Source: JACJXF01 sp964349045
Lineage (GTDB): Bacteria > Bacteroidota > Bacteroidia > Bacteroidales > GCA-2748055
Reading direction: 5' to 3'
DNA: 42,196 nt
NCBI GenBank assembly: GCA_964349045.1
Contig: CAYGFI010000022.1
Location: forward strand, 1 to 42,196
Shown here: piece by piece, positions 18,905 through 27,767 of the stretch
Numbering within the stretch: position 1 is the first letter of the stretch
How the letters are laid out: every line of letters begins with the position of its first letter
The notes under the pieces: generated by a model
The model's input: the letters and a program-made list of their open reading frames with translations, nothing else
Databases searched by the model: none
What the model was told of the DNA's origin: nothing
Program-made: the position numbers and the translations under genes

Positions 18905-19023
18905 TCCCATCGTTACAATGTATTTAGAATGTATTCGGGGAGATGCTGATCAGGATTTGGCAAATCCCATTGAAATTTTAAGGGCTCCTTTTCCAGGTGA
19001 ATTTCATGGAAGAAGCTCCAAGC

Positions 19024-20490
19024 TTATTTCCATTCAGGAAGTTTAAGTTTCTGAACTTCTGAGTCGCCTGTTCTTCTCCTCCAATAGTCAAGCTCGTGGG
19101 AAAGGTGTCTTTTGACATCATCGAATGCCGGATCGATTACCAGGTTATTCATCTGGTAGGGATCGCTGTTCATATCGAACAGTTGAACCGCCTCAAGCTT
19201 TGATTCGGAAGTTTTAAGGAATGACATCATATAATCTTTTGTCCTCACAGCGCGCCATGGGCTTTTGGAATGAAGACCGGGATCGTAATCCCTGCAACCG
19301 AACCAGGCTCCTCCCATGTAGATGGAAGAATGGATATCCTCCTCTGAGTTACCGGTAAGAATCGGAACGAAGCTCTGTCCTTCATTGACAGGCGCTTCAA
19401 CATTAAGCATCTCAAGTAAGGTCGGAAACACATCCACCAGGCTCAGATATTGATTAGCGACACTGTGGGATTTTACCTTACCAGGATAGCTTACTATAAA
19501 TGGCACACGCGAACTTTCTTCCTGTGGCCGCCGCTTATAATGCTGCCCATGCGAAAGCATCATGTCGCCGTGATCAGATGTAAATACGATCAGGGTGTTT
19601 TCAAGAAGGTCTTCCTCTTTAAGAGCTGACAAGAGTTTTTGTATGTTTTCATCAATGTTATGAATCATACCATAATAGATAGCAAGGATTTCACGGGCTT
19701 CAGTTTCAAAAGAGGGGGGTATATTCGATCTCAGTATAAGGCTATCCGGATCAAACAGCGCCAGGTCTGATGGTTTTACATTCTCTTTAATCAAGGGGAA
19801 ATGCGGAGTGCCAAAGTTAAGATCAAGATACCACGTTTTGTCGCGGTTGTTTTTGATGAATTGGATAGCCAGTTCAGTCTGAACATCGGGTTCATATTTA
19901 CCCTCCGGTAAAAGAATAGCTTTATGCTCATTTCCCCAGTACCTGGAACCAAAGTACTGGTGACCGTGTTCAAAACCGGCCCAATACTTAAATCCCCTGT
20001 GAGATACGGAATCCACATAGCCGTATGAAGCCGGATCAGACCATTCCCTTTTCAGAGGTTTAAAGGATTCTTTATCCAACACTGAAAACCTTGAAGACTC
20101 TCCATCCAGGTGCCATTTCCCGATATGTCCTGTTTCATACCCGGCCTTCAGCAGTACATCGGCCAGAGTAGGGGCTGTTTCTCTCAAATGATATCCATTG
20201 TGAGGCATTCCAGCGTTATGAGGGTACAATCCTGTATGAATGGACGCACGCGTTGGCGAGCAAACCGGATTGGGTGTGTACATCCTGGTAAAAAGTATAC
20301 CGCTTGCAGCAAGACTATCCAACCCGGTAGTTCTGATGTTGGGATCTCCGGTGCAGGACATTGAAATCTCCCGCATTTCGTCTACTATGATATATAATAA
20401 ATTTGGTTTTGAAGGACTGGGTTCAGAAGACTTACAGCCAAATAGTGAAGCTAAAATAGCAAGATTGAAAATCCCGATTGTGTTATTCAT
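19024..20490 (-). CDS. S1-family sulfatase, lipoprotein, on the opposite strand
   Basis: A 488-aa sulfatase and the only complete large gene on the - strand in this window. The signal ends in lipobox LFGC (Cys19). The N-terminal metal motif is modified to LLYIIVDEMRE, with one Asp (Asp37) where the tandem pair have Asp-Asp; this occurs in several S1 subfamilies. The formylglycine motif is CSPTR (Cys77 to Arg81) within RASIHTGLYPHNAG. FTSDHGDMM supplies the second metal site. It ends with short helices and a Trp-rich tail and is of usual length. It belongs to a different subfamily from the 2034/3684 pair and from the 26151 gene, so it probably cuts sulfate from another position or sugar. It must be transcribed from its own promoter in the gap at 20491-20969. 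Sulfatase identity is strong; the substrate is unknown. Confidence 0.95.
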   Translation of the reverse strand: MNNTIGIFNLAILASLFGCKSSEPSPSKPNLLYIIVDEMREISMSCTGDPNIRTTGLDSLAASGILFTRMYTPNPVCSPTRASIHTGLYPHNAGMPHNGYHLRETAPTLADVLLKAGYETGHIGKWHLDGESSRFSVLDKESFKPLKREWSDPASYGYVDSVSHRGFKYWAGFEHGHQYFGSRYWGNEHKAILLPEGKYEPDVQTELAIQFIKNNRDKTWYLDLNFGTPHFPLIKENVKPSDLALFDPDSLILRSNIPPSFETEAREILAIYYGMIHNIDENIQKLLSALKEEDLLENTLIVFTSDHGDMMLSHGQHYKRRPQEESSRVPFIVSYPGKVKSHSVANQYLSLVDVFPTLLEMLNVEAPVNEGQSFVPILTGNSEEDIHSSIYMGGAWFGCRDYDPGLHSKSPWRAVRTKDYMMSFLKTSESKLEAVQLFDMNSDPYQMNNLVIDPAFDDVKRHLSHELDYWRRRTGDSEVQKLKLPEWK

Positions 20491-20969
20491 GTTTGTACTA
20501 TATTAATAAATTACAGAAATCCGGTAAAATGATAATTTTCAAGCTAAATTGTACTTAGAGAATTTCATGTTTCTGTAAATTTAAAAAATTTAAAATAGAA
20601 TGAACATGTTAATTAGACATTAAGACAGATGAAAAATCCACCTGCGATTTCACCGTCTAATGATGGACTGATTATCTGGTCAATCCTATCAAAAAAAGAA
20701 CGGATATACTTTATGGAAACCCTCTGTTTCAAAAGATGTCCACCAGGACTTGTATATTCTTCCCGCTCTTCACAATAGGGTTTAAAAAAAAGCCTCGGTT
20801 GAAGTTCCCGTGATTTCATATAGTAAGGAATTTTATTTTGATGCTTTTTCCTGTAATATTTATTTTTTTTCCATTACAAAAGGATATTTTCTTACTCTTT
20901 TATAACAGGAAAAGAATTTCCGGTATGTTGATAATAAATTCTTACTAATCAAATTTAATTCTTTCAAAG
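20491..20969. other. 479-base AT-rich divergent intergenic region
   Basis: This gap separates the - strand sulfatase from the + strand fucosidase and must hold promoters for both directions. No convincing TTTG/TAnnTTTG promoter pair was found by eye on either strand. A short - strand reading frame (20613-20819, 68 codons) is present, but it has no recognisable motif and is not called as a gene. No tRNA, insertion-sequence end or long repeat was seen. Confidence 0.5.
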
Positions 20970-22709
20970 ATGAAAAAGGTCCTGGCGTTTACCCTGATTT
21001 TATTGCTGTTTTTTGCATGTACTGCCAAGAAAAAAGAAACCGGGCAGCAAAATCAGCCCCCTGAAACAAGTCTGGAAAAGTTTTCCGAAATGAAGTTTGG
21101 AATGTTCATTCACTGGGGATTATATGCCATACCTGCAGGTGAATGGAAAGGCAAGTCTGTTAGAGGAATTGGCGAATGGATCATGAGACGATTTGAAATT
21201 CCGGTAAAGGAATATTCGAAACTTGCCGGACAGTTTAATCCCACCGGGTTTAATGCTGACGATTGGACAAAACTTGCCAAAGATGCAGGGATGAAATACA
21301 TGGTTATTACTTCAAAGCACCATGATGGTTTTGCGATGTATAAATCAAATGCATCCACATACAATATTGTGGATGCGACTCCCTTTAAAAGAGATCCACT
21401 CGCGGAACTGGCAAAGTCTGCAGCCAAAAAAGATTTACGTTTTGGGTTTTATTATTCGCAGGCACAGGACTGGTTTGAACCTAATGGAGCCGGTAATACC
21501 TGGGATTTCCCGGTAGAAAGGGATCCGGCGCCTTACCTGGAAAAGAAGGTTTTCCCGCAGGTAGAAGAATTACTGACGAACTATGGGGAACTGGCGCTTA
21601 TCTGGTTCGATACACCCCAGCTACTTACTGAGGGACAGGTTATCCAGCTTAAAAAACTTGTCAAGGATAAACAGCCGGATTGCCTGGTAAACAACAGAAT
21701 TGGATATAAACAGGGTGATTATGAACAAATGGGAGATAACTCTATCCCCACACTTGTTTTCGACTTTCAAACATGGGAGATTCCAGCAACCTTAAATGAT
21801 ACCTGGGGATTTAAAAAGAATGACCACGACTGGAAAAAACCTGATGACCTGATTTATAAACTTGCGGATATTGTGGCAAAGGGAGGGAATTACCTGCTAA
21901 ATGTCGGGCCTGATGCAACCGGAATTATCCCTGCCGAAAGCCAGGAAATCCTCCGGACAATGGGTAAATGGCTTTCCGTTAACGGTGATGCAATTTATGA
22001 AACACATCACAGTCCAATCCTCATGCCCGATAATAATTGGAAGTGCACAGTAAAACCAGGGAAAATGTTCATCCATATTTTTGAATTTCCCGGGAGTGAA
22101 TTACGAATTAACGGACTTGAGACAAAGGTTAAAAAAGCCACCCTGCTTGCAAATGGCAAACAGGTTAAATTCAAACAGGAAAAAGGCTATATTGTTCTTA
22201 ATCTCCAGGAAAACGATATGGCTGAATTCAATACGGTTGTAGTCCTCGAACTTAAAGACGAAGTACCGGCCGTTGCTGAAGGATACAGGTACAATGATCC
22301 CCAGAAACAATATATTCTCACGGCGAAAGATGCCAGGCTTGATGGTGAAGAAATCAGGTTCCTGGATGATTCAAAGGCAGCCACCAATTTTATTGAATCG
22401 GGCAGCCCACTTAATGAACTGATGTGGTATCATTATCCGTATGAAACCGCTTCATTTAAAATTTCGCTGGAATATGCATGTGAAGATTCCGTTGCAGGAA
22501 GCCCGTTTGTATTGAGGAAACAAAAGAACAGACAAGATGTAGATGTTCTTCATGGCACTATTCAGCCTACAGGAGGAGAATTTAAAGTGTTTGAGATTGG
22601 AGAGTTGTCGCTGGAAAAGCAGGAGTTAAACCAGCTCAGGTTCACACTTGACAAGGATTACAGGTCCTCATCTATGAAATTCCGCAGGATAATTCTGGAT
22701 AAAAACTGA
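20970..22709 (+). CDS. GH29 alpha-L-fucosidase, lipoprotein
   Basis: A 579-aa GH29 enzyme. The lipoprotein signal is short and clear (LLLFFAC, Cys17). The catalytic domain begins near residue 37 with MKFGMFIHWGLYAIPAG and has the fucose-binding KHHDGFAMYKS, FGFYYSQAQDW and the nucleophile in LIWFDTP (Asp214), then NNRIG, WEIPATLNDTWG and NYLLNVGP. Residues about 340-430 form a C-terminal beta domain, followed by about 150 residues (from RYNDPQKQYIL) that resemble an extra beta-sandwich. Compared with the 16992 gene it has a shorter tail and HW instead of HF after the conserved Ile. It would release alpha-L-fucose from oligosaccharides in the periplasm or at the surface. It is the first gene of the next + strand run; the divergent GH29-like gene follows 54 bases later. 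Confidence in family is high. Confidence 0.95.
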   Translation: MKKVLAFTLILLLFFACTAKKKETGQQNQPPETSLEKFSEMKFGMFIHWGLYAIPAGEWKGKSVRGIGEWIMRRFEIPVKEYSKLAGQFNPTGFNADDWTKLAKDAGMKYMVITSKHHDGFAMYKSNASTYNIVDATPFKRDPLAELAKSAAKKDLRFGFYYSQAQDWFEPNGAGNTWDFPVERDPAPYLEKKVFPQVEELLTNYGELALIWFDTPQLLTEGQVIQLKKLVKDKQPDCLVNNRIGYKQGDYEQMGDNSIPTLVFDFQTWEIPATLNDTWGFKKNDHDWKKPDDLIYKLADIVAKGGNYLLNVGPDATGIIPAESQEILRTMGKWLSVNGDAIYETHHSPILMPDNNWKCTVKPGKMFIHIFEFPGSELRINGLETKVKKATLLANGKQVKFKQEKGYIVLNLQENDMAEFNTVVVLELKDEVPAVAEGYRYNDPQKQYILTAKDARLDGEEIRFLDDSKAATNFIESGSPLNELMWYHYPYETASFKISLEYACEDSVAGSPFVLRKQKNRQDVDVLHGTIQPTGGEFKVFEIGELSLEKQELNQLRFTLDKDYRSSSMKFRRIILDKN

Positions 22710-22763
22710 TCCTGCCTGTGCTTGCATGAAATTGTTGTATAATAAATTTAAATAAAGATCATT

Positions 22764-23804
22764 ATGAGAGTAAAGATTGTCTTTTTCCTTTTATTGTTAT
22801 TGAGCGCATGTAGTTCCAGAGAGTCGAAAACTTTTCTACCGGCCAATGACAGAACATCTGTACTGGAACAATGGGAGAGTCTCAGGTTTGGCGCTTTCGT
22901 ACACTTTAATGATAATACCTTCATTGAAAGTGAATTTTCCAAAAACATCGACCCGGCAATATTTAACCCTACCAACCTCGATATGGATCAAATGATCTCC
23001 TGTTTCCACGAGGCAGGGGTGAAATATGCCGTTCTTACAACACGGCATACATCGGGTTTTTGCCTCTGGGACAGTAGAACCACTGCATTTGATGTAGCTT
23101 CAAGCCCGGTTTCGGTTGATGTTGTGAAGCAATTCGTGGAAGCCTTCCGGAAATATAATGTTAAACCTTGCCTGTACTATTGCCTGTGGGGAGGAAAATG
23201 GAAACCATGGGAATGGAATCCTGGCATAAAAGTGGAGATGGAAGGAACAACTCCGAAGGAAATTATACTTACACAATTGGAGGAGCTGGCTTCAAATTAC
23301 GGAGACATATATGAATTCTGGATGGATATGTATACATGGTGCGATACGAGCCTGGGTATTCGGGAAATTTATGATCATTTAAAACTTAAGAATAAAGGCA
23401 CAATAGTACATTTTAACCAGCATGTCCAGGATGGAAGCAAGATCCGGTATTTCCCTACGGATATCATGAATGGTGAAGAAAGAACTCCTCCTGCTGAAGG
23501 TCATAACCCTTACCGGGTTGTTGATTCAGTCACATATTACCTGCCTTTTGAATCTGAGATAACATCACAGCGCTGTGACCACCGGACTCTGGGTAATGGT
23601 TATATGCCGGGCTCCACCTGGTTCACTTACAGTGACAGCCGGTTTTACCCTGTCGATAGCCTGTTTAACTATATTCGTCAGAATTTTGAGAGAGGAGGAA
23701 GTAATGTATTGCTTTCTACAGCACCCGATCTGACCGGGCAATACAGGCAAGCGGATAGGGACAGCCTGGTAAGACTTGGAAAACTTATATGGAAATTGGA
23801 ATAA
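22764..23804 (+). CDS. Divergent, minimal GH29-like alpha-L-fucosidase-family protein
   Basis: A 346-aa lipoprotein (LLSAC, Cys16) made almost only of a GH29-type barrel without the C-terminal beta domain. Recognisable equivalents are LRFGAFVHFND for the first strand, AVLTTRHTSGFCLWDS for the usual KHHDGF segment, and EFWMDMY for the nucleophile strand (Asp188 where fucosidases have WFD). The second His of the usual His-His pair is replaced by Thr, and the Asp of HHDG is also gone, so sugar recognition is probably altered. The rest follows family order, ending at SNVLLSTAPDLTG. It may be a fucosidase with different specificity, act on a related deoxy- or modified sugar, or belong to a neighbouring family. 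It follows a standard GH29 gene by 54 bases. Fold assignment is good; activity is uncertain. Confidence 0.8.
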   Translation: MRVKIVFFLLLLLSACSSRESKTFLPANDRTSVLEQWESLRFGAFVHFNDNTFIESEFSKNIDPAIFNPTNLDMDQMISCFHEAGVKYAVLTTRHTSGFCLWDSRTTAFDVASSPVSVDVVKQFVEAFRKYNVKPCLYYCLWGGKWKPWEWNPGIKVEMEGTTPKEIILTQLEELASNYGDIYEFWMDMYTWCDTSLGIREIYDHLKLKNKGTIVHFNQHVQDGSKIRYFPTDIMNGEERTPPAEGHNPYRVVDSVTYYLPFESEITSQRCDHRTLGNGYMPGSTWFTYSDSRFYPVDSLFNYIRQNFERGGSNVLLSTAPDLTGQYRQADRDSLVRLGKLIWKLE

Positions 23805-23920
23805 TCTGAGACGATTAGAGGGTCTGGTTTTTTATGCTGGCTATTTTCCGAACCAAAATTAATTCAAAAATGAATTGGAGATGTTTCAAAAGGGAAAGCA
23901 TCTAACATAAGATTTTATTT

Positions 23921-23950
23921 TTTGGAACATTTTTATTATTCTTCACTTTG
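23921..23950 (+). promoter_or_regulatory. Candidate Bacteroidota-type promoter for the GH127-like gene
   Basis: TTTG at 23921-23924, an 18-base spacer, then TCACTTTG at 23943-23950, which is one mismatch from TAnnTTTG. The start codon at 23994 lies 43 bases downstream, a normal leader length. The gap before it (23805-23993) is the longest in this part of the + strand run, which fits a new transcript here. Confidence 0.38.
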
Positions 23951-23993
23951 AAAAGTATTAACAAAGCGATTTCAATATAACGACTTCATTCTT

Positions 23994-25823
23994 ATGAGAC
24001 GATCTGTTTTATTATTAATTCTGGTGACAACTCTGAGTAATTGTGTTCAGAAAAAAAATTTCATTGAAAACACAAAAGATCAATTGGCTCCGATTGATTT
24101 GGCTAAGATAAAAGTTGGGGGGGAAATAGGTCGGCGGATAGATCTGACTGTTTCAAATAATCTTCTTCTCCTCAATGTTGACAAAGATTTTCTCTATAGT
24201 TTTCAGAAAAAGAATGATGGTGGTTATATTGGCCTGGGTAAATTAATAGATGGAGTAGTGAAAATGGCTGTCTATACAAAAAATGAAAAAGTTGTTTCCC
24301 TGAAAAACCATCTCATAGGAGAAATAATAAAGGCACAGGAACCAGAAGGCTACATTGGCAATATGACTCCCGCTAACCGAATGTGGAAACTTTGGGATAT
24401 TCATGAGATGGGATATATTATCTATGGATTGATCACCAATTACAAACTCTTTGATGACAAACAGTCACTTATTGCTGCTGAGAAAGCTGCTGGTTATATA
24501 ATCGAAAAATGGTCAAAGATGCCAGCAGACTGGGAAAAGACGACCAACGTTTCCGCGAATATTGCTATAACAGGTATTTCCAGGTCAATGCTAACCCTTT
24601 ATACTGCTACGAACGATCAACGTTACCTTAATTTCTGTTTGAATCAACTAGACTTGCCGAACATGGATCCTGATATTGTTATCGGCCGGCGTAAACTGAT
24701 AGAGGGACATGTTTATGGTTATATGGCTGCTTGTCTTTCCCTGTTGGAGTTATATCGCATCGATCCAGATGAAAAACTACTGGGTCCGACCATGAAGGCT
24801 TTAAATTTCTTGACCTCAGGAAACGGAATGTCGATATCAGGTGGTGCCGGACAGGATGAAATTTGGACGGATGACCAGGATGGACGGGGGAATCTTGGTG
24901 AAACATGTGCAACAGCTTACCAATTGAGGGTCTATGATAACCTTCTCAGACTTAAAGGTGATTCACGTTTTGGAGATATAATGGAAAGGACTATATACAA
25001 CGCATTGTTTGGTGCACAATCACCGGAAGGAAGACAGATCAGGTACTATACACCTGTAGAGGGGAAACGGCTTTATCACAATGGAGACACCTATTGCTGT
25101 CCAAATAATTACCGCAGAATCATATCAGAACTTCCCTCAATGATTTACTATCGAGAAGAAAATGGAGTAACTATCAACCTTTATTCATCATCTGCTGTTG
25201 ATATTTCCATTGGTAGCGGTCGATCTGTTATGTTGATCCAGGAAACAGATTACCCTAATTCCGGTCATGTTATTATCCGTGTCAATCCTTCGGAAGAAAC
25301 ATCATTCGTATTAAAACTGAGGATTCCATCCTGGTGCAGGAATGCAGACATTACCATTAATGGGAAGAGTTCCGGTAAAATATGTAAACCAGGAACCTTT
25401 GCTTCAGTTGAGCGGGTTTGGAAAACGGGTGACCAGGTGGTACTTGATATGCCGATGGAGTGGCGCTTTGTATTGGGAAGGGAAAGACAAGCGGGCCGCG
25501 TAGCGATAATGAGGGGTCCATTACTGTTTTGCCTTAATCCCGACCAAAACGAATCACTGGCTATGACGGATGGAGCGGACCTTGGTCGTATCGTTATTGA
25601 CATGGCATCCATTGAGCCCGGACCTGTAATGAATAATGCCGTTCGACCCGATGGGACAGCATGTCGTCTAAAAGCTGGCAACAAACCATTTGCTTTGGGG
25701 AATAGTGGAAATCTTTCTCTTACATTTACTGAATTTGCTGATCCGGATGGACAGTGCACGTATTTCAGGGTACCGGATTTATCTGAAGCAGTATCTGATG
25801 AATTATCAGGACTATGGAAATGA
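23994..25823 (+). CDS. GH127-like beta-L-arabinofuranosidase (DUF1680 family), exported
   Basis: A 609-aa protein with an N-terminal signal and possible lipobox (LSNC, Cys17). The (alpha/alpha) barrel is followed by beta domains. The zinc site that marks GH127 is present: the GETC motif with Glu303 and Cys305, and the adjacent pair in YCCPNNYRR, Cys368 and Cys369. In the characterised enzyme HypBA1 the first Cys of that pair is the nucleophile, so Cys368 is the candidate here. Other family-like segments are GHVYGYMAACLSLLELY and RTIYNALFGAQSPEG. The C-terminal part has FVLKLRIPSWC and a late MRGPLLFCL. It would remove terminal beta-L-arabinofuranose or a related sugar from the glycan. GH127-type enzymes also accept other sugars, so the substrate is not certain. 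It sits between the GH29-like gene and a sulfatase. Confidence 0.9.
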   Translation: MRRSVLLLILVTTLSNCVQKKNFIENTKDQLAPIDLAKIKVGGEIGRRIDLTVSNNLLLLNVDKDFLYSFQKKNDGGYIGLGKLIDGVVKMAVYTKNEKVVSLKNHLIGEIIKAQEPEGYIGNMTPANRMWKLWDIHEMGYIIYGLITNYKLFDDKQSLIAAEKAAGYIIEKWSKMPADWEKTTNVSANIAITGISRSMLTLYTATNDQRYLNFCLNQLDLPNMDPDIVIGRRKLIEGHVYGYMAACLSLLELYRIDPDEKLLGPTMKALNFLTSGNGMSISGGAGQDEIWTDDQDGRGNLGETCATAYQLRVYDNLLRLKGDSRFGDIMERTIYNALFGAQSPEGRQIRYYTPVEGKRLYHNGDTYCCPNNYRRIISELPSMIYYREENGVTINLYSSSAVDISIGSGRSVMLIQETDYPNSGHVIIRVNPSEETSFVLKLRIPSWCRNADITINGKSSGKICKPGTFASVERVWKTGDQVVLDMPMEWRFVLGRERQAGRVAIMRGPLLFCLNPDQNESLAMTDGADLGRIVIDMASIEPGPVMNNAVRPDGTACRLKAGNKPFALGNSGNLSLTFTEFADPDGQCTYFRVPDLSEAVSDELSGLWK

Positions 25824-26150
25824 TATTTAACCATATTAGCCAAAAGCATTAAATACAAACAACCAGATAGTTTACTTATAACCCAATCAGATTAACCTGA
25901 CGGGGATTTTTTGGATTATTAATCTGATCCGGGCTTCACTTTTTTGCCAGTATATTAAGATTCCGATGCGTTTAAAATAATTTATTAATTGTATTCTTTG
26001 CATGTGTAAGGGCCATAATTTACTTTAATAATAAGTACATTTTCACAACTTTACTCTCTTCTAAGGTAAAGGGTAAAATAATTATATTCTCATTGATTAT
26101 TAATGTTTTAAATATTAAATCCAGCGAAATTAAATTTTAATCAGACATTA
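25824..26150. other. 327-base AT-rich intergenic region
   Basis: No reading frame or RNA gene is supported here. It holds one clear inverted repeat (listed separately at 25886-25928). A very weak promoter-like pair is also present: TTTG at 25997-26000 and TACTTTAA at 26021-26028, 20 bases apart, with two mismatches in the second box. The sulfatase at 26151 probably starts its own transcript from this gap. Confidence 0.4.
25886..25928. repeat. 10-bp perfect inverted repeat with 23-base loop
   Basis: ATCAGATTAA (25886-25895) and TTAATCTGAT (25919-25928) are perfect complements. The pair lies about 60 bases after the GH127-like stop. It could be part of a transcript end or a binding site for a dimeric regulator. 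The loop contains a T-run (GGGGATTTTTT), but the order is not that of a normal terminator. Confidence 0.4.
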
Positions 26151-27629
26151 ATGATAAATAAACCATCCTTGAGTAATTTTAAACTCATTAGTCAACAAAT
26201 CCTGATAACTTCCGGAATTTGCTTTACGGGACTGTCTTTTACCGGTTGCAGCGAGGTTAAATCAGAAAAGCCAAACATCATCTTTGTTTTCAGCGATCAG
26301 CAAAGTGCATTTGAACTTTCATCCTATCTCGGGGGAGATTCAGTGGTCCAGACTCCAAACCTGGATCGCCTTGCTAAAGAGGGGATTCAATTTACAAATT
26401 ATGTTTCCAATAATCCGGTCTGTGTTCCTTTTCGCGCAACCCTGATTACAGGGCAATATGGTCAAAATAATGGATTACCATTTAATACTACCCGGAGTGT
26501 ACCTGATAATAAACCCGGCTTACAGCCTGACCATCCTCTTTTCCCTCTGGAATTAAAAAATAATGGCTATAAAATGGGGTATGTAGGTAAGTGGCACCTT
26601 TATCCTGAATCGGAGCAGTTTAACGTTGTCCCGGAAGTCTACAGGTATGGTTTTACTGATTGCTGGAGAAAAAGCTCCAATTACCAGGACCGGTATAATA
26701 CAGGTTATTATGATGATGAGGGCAATTTCAATAAACTGGATGGTTATGCCCCGGCTGCCCAGATGGATCAGTTAATTGAATTTGTCAAAGCATCCAAAGA
26801 TGTTCCCTTCTGTGCAGTTCTTTCATGGCATCCACCGCATCCAAGCTATCGCCAGGCGCCTGAAAAATGGGTTAAATACTATGAATCAAAGACCATCCGG
26901 TACAGGGAAAATGTTCCTGATAAAGAGAAAAGTGAAAAATTAATAACAAATATAATAGGCGCGTACTCTCATGTCTCTGCAATGGATGAGGAAATTGGAA
27001 AGTTGATGAATGTACTCAGGGAATTGAAAATTGATAAAAACACCATCGTCATTTATAGCTCGGATCATGGAGATATGTTAGGATCACAAGGGTGGTATAA
27101 TAAAAGAACTCCCTGGAATGAATCTATCCAGGTACCGTTTATTGTCAGATGGCCCGGAGGTATTAAAATTACCGGCAGAAAAGAATCTGCACCCTTATCA
27201 AGCGTAGATCTTGCCCCGACTTTCCTAGGTTTGGCAGGTATTGAACCTCCTGCTGAAATGGATGGTGTCGATTACTCAGGTTTTATTAAGGATCCGAACC
27301 AGAAAGGCCCTGAATCTGCTTTCCTGATAGGGATCGCCCCTTATAATATTTCTGAAAAGGATCAGCAGGAACACCTGGACAATAAAAAAATGGCATATGA
27401 CTGGAGAGGTATCTATACAAGCCGGTACACGTATGCCGTAAGGAAGGAAAACGGTAAAATTATTCCATGGTTACTTTATGATAATGAAAAAGATCCATAT
27501 CAGATAAATAATCTCGTGGAAGAGAAGGAAAGCAGGAAAATAATCCCGGAATTGAAGGATCAGTTAGAGAAATACCTTTCCAGCGTCAGGGAAAATGATT
27601 GGATTACGGAGTCCGCACATGAGGAATAA
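26151..27629 (+). CDS. S1-family sulfatase, lipoprotein, CVPFR motif
   Basis: A 492-aa sulfatase. The signal peptide is longer than in the other copies and ends at FTGC (Cys33). The metal start is IIFVFSDQQSAFE, with a single Asp and Gln-Gln, typical of a distinct S1 branch. The formylglycine motif is CVPFR (Cys91 to Arg95) followed by ATLITGQYG; Phe replaces the usual small residue before Arg. YSSDHGDMLG supplies the other metal ligands, and WHPPHPSY is a likely substrate-binding loop. Length is normal. It differs clearly from the tandem pair and from the 19024 gene, so the window holds three sulfatase types. The next gene, 138 bases on, is the first uroporphyrinogen-decarboxylase-like gene. 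The activity is desulfation of a glycan fragment; position and sugar are unknown. Confidence 0.94.
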   Translation: MINKPSLSNFKLISQQILITSGICFTGLSFTGCSEVKSEKPNIIFVFSDQQSAFELSSYLGGDSVVQTPNLDRLAKEGIQFTNYVSNNPVCVPFRATLITGQYGQNNGLPFNTTRSVPDNKPGLQPDHPLFPLELKNNGYKMGYVGKWHLYPESEQFNVVPEVYRYGFTDCWRKSSNYQDRYNTGYYDDEGNFNKLDGYAPAAQMDQLIEFVKASKDVPFCAVLSWHPPHPSYRQAPEKWVKYYESKTIRYRENVPDKEKSEKLITNIIGAYSHVSAMDEEIGKLMNVLRELKIDKNTIVIYSSDHGDMLGSQGWYNKRTPWNESIQVPFIVRWPGGIKITGRKESAPLSSVDLAPTFLGLAGIEPPAEMDGVDYSGFIKDPNQKGPESAFLIGIAPYNISEKDQQEHLDNKKMAYDWRGIYTSRYTYAVRKENGKIIPWLLYDNEKDPYQINNLVEEKESRKIIPELKDQLEKYLSSVRENDWITESAHEE

Positions 27630-27640
27630 TTACAATAAAT

Positions 27641-27682
27641 GGCAATAACAATATTTGCATTCATAGATATTGTACAAATGCC
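27641..27682. repeat. Nested inverted repeat ahead of the cytosolic gene pair
   Basis: An inner stem, ACAATAT (27648-27654) with ATATTGT (27667-27673), is enclosed by GGCA (27641-27644) and TGCC (27679-27682). It lies just after the sulfatase stop at 27629 and 86 bases before the next gene. It could be a weak transcript end or an operator. It is AT-rich and may be due to chance. Confidence 0.3.
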
Positions 27683-27767
27683 ACAAGGTATATTACTGTC
27701 TCACTTTTAGTCTTTCAAACTATTAATTTAAATGTATTAAATAACCCCTTACTAAAAAAATAGAAGG

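Noticed and set aside
20613..20819. 68-codon reading frame on the - strand in the divergent gap
   Set aside because: No recognisable motif, no ribosome binding site and no neighbour that explains it. It could be a relic, but this cannot be supported.
23805..23840. Possible terminator after the minimal GH29-like gene (AGAC/GTCT followed by a T-run)
   Set aside because: The stem is only 4 bp; too weak to call.
25265..25858. 197-codon open frame on the - strand over the GH127-like gene
   Set aside because: It is antisense to a well-supported gene with family motifs and shows no domain of its own; a shadow frame.
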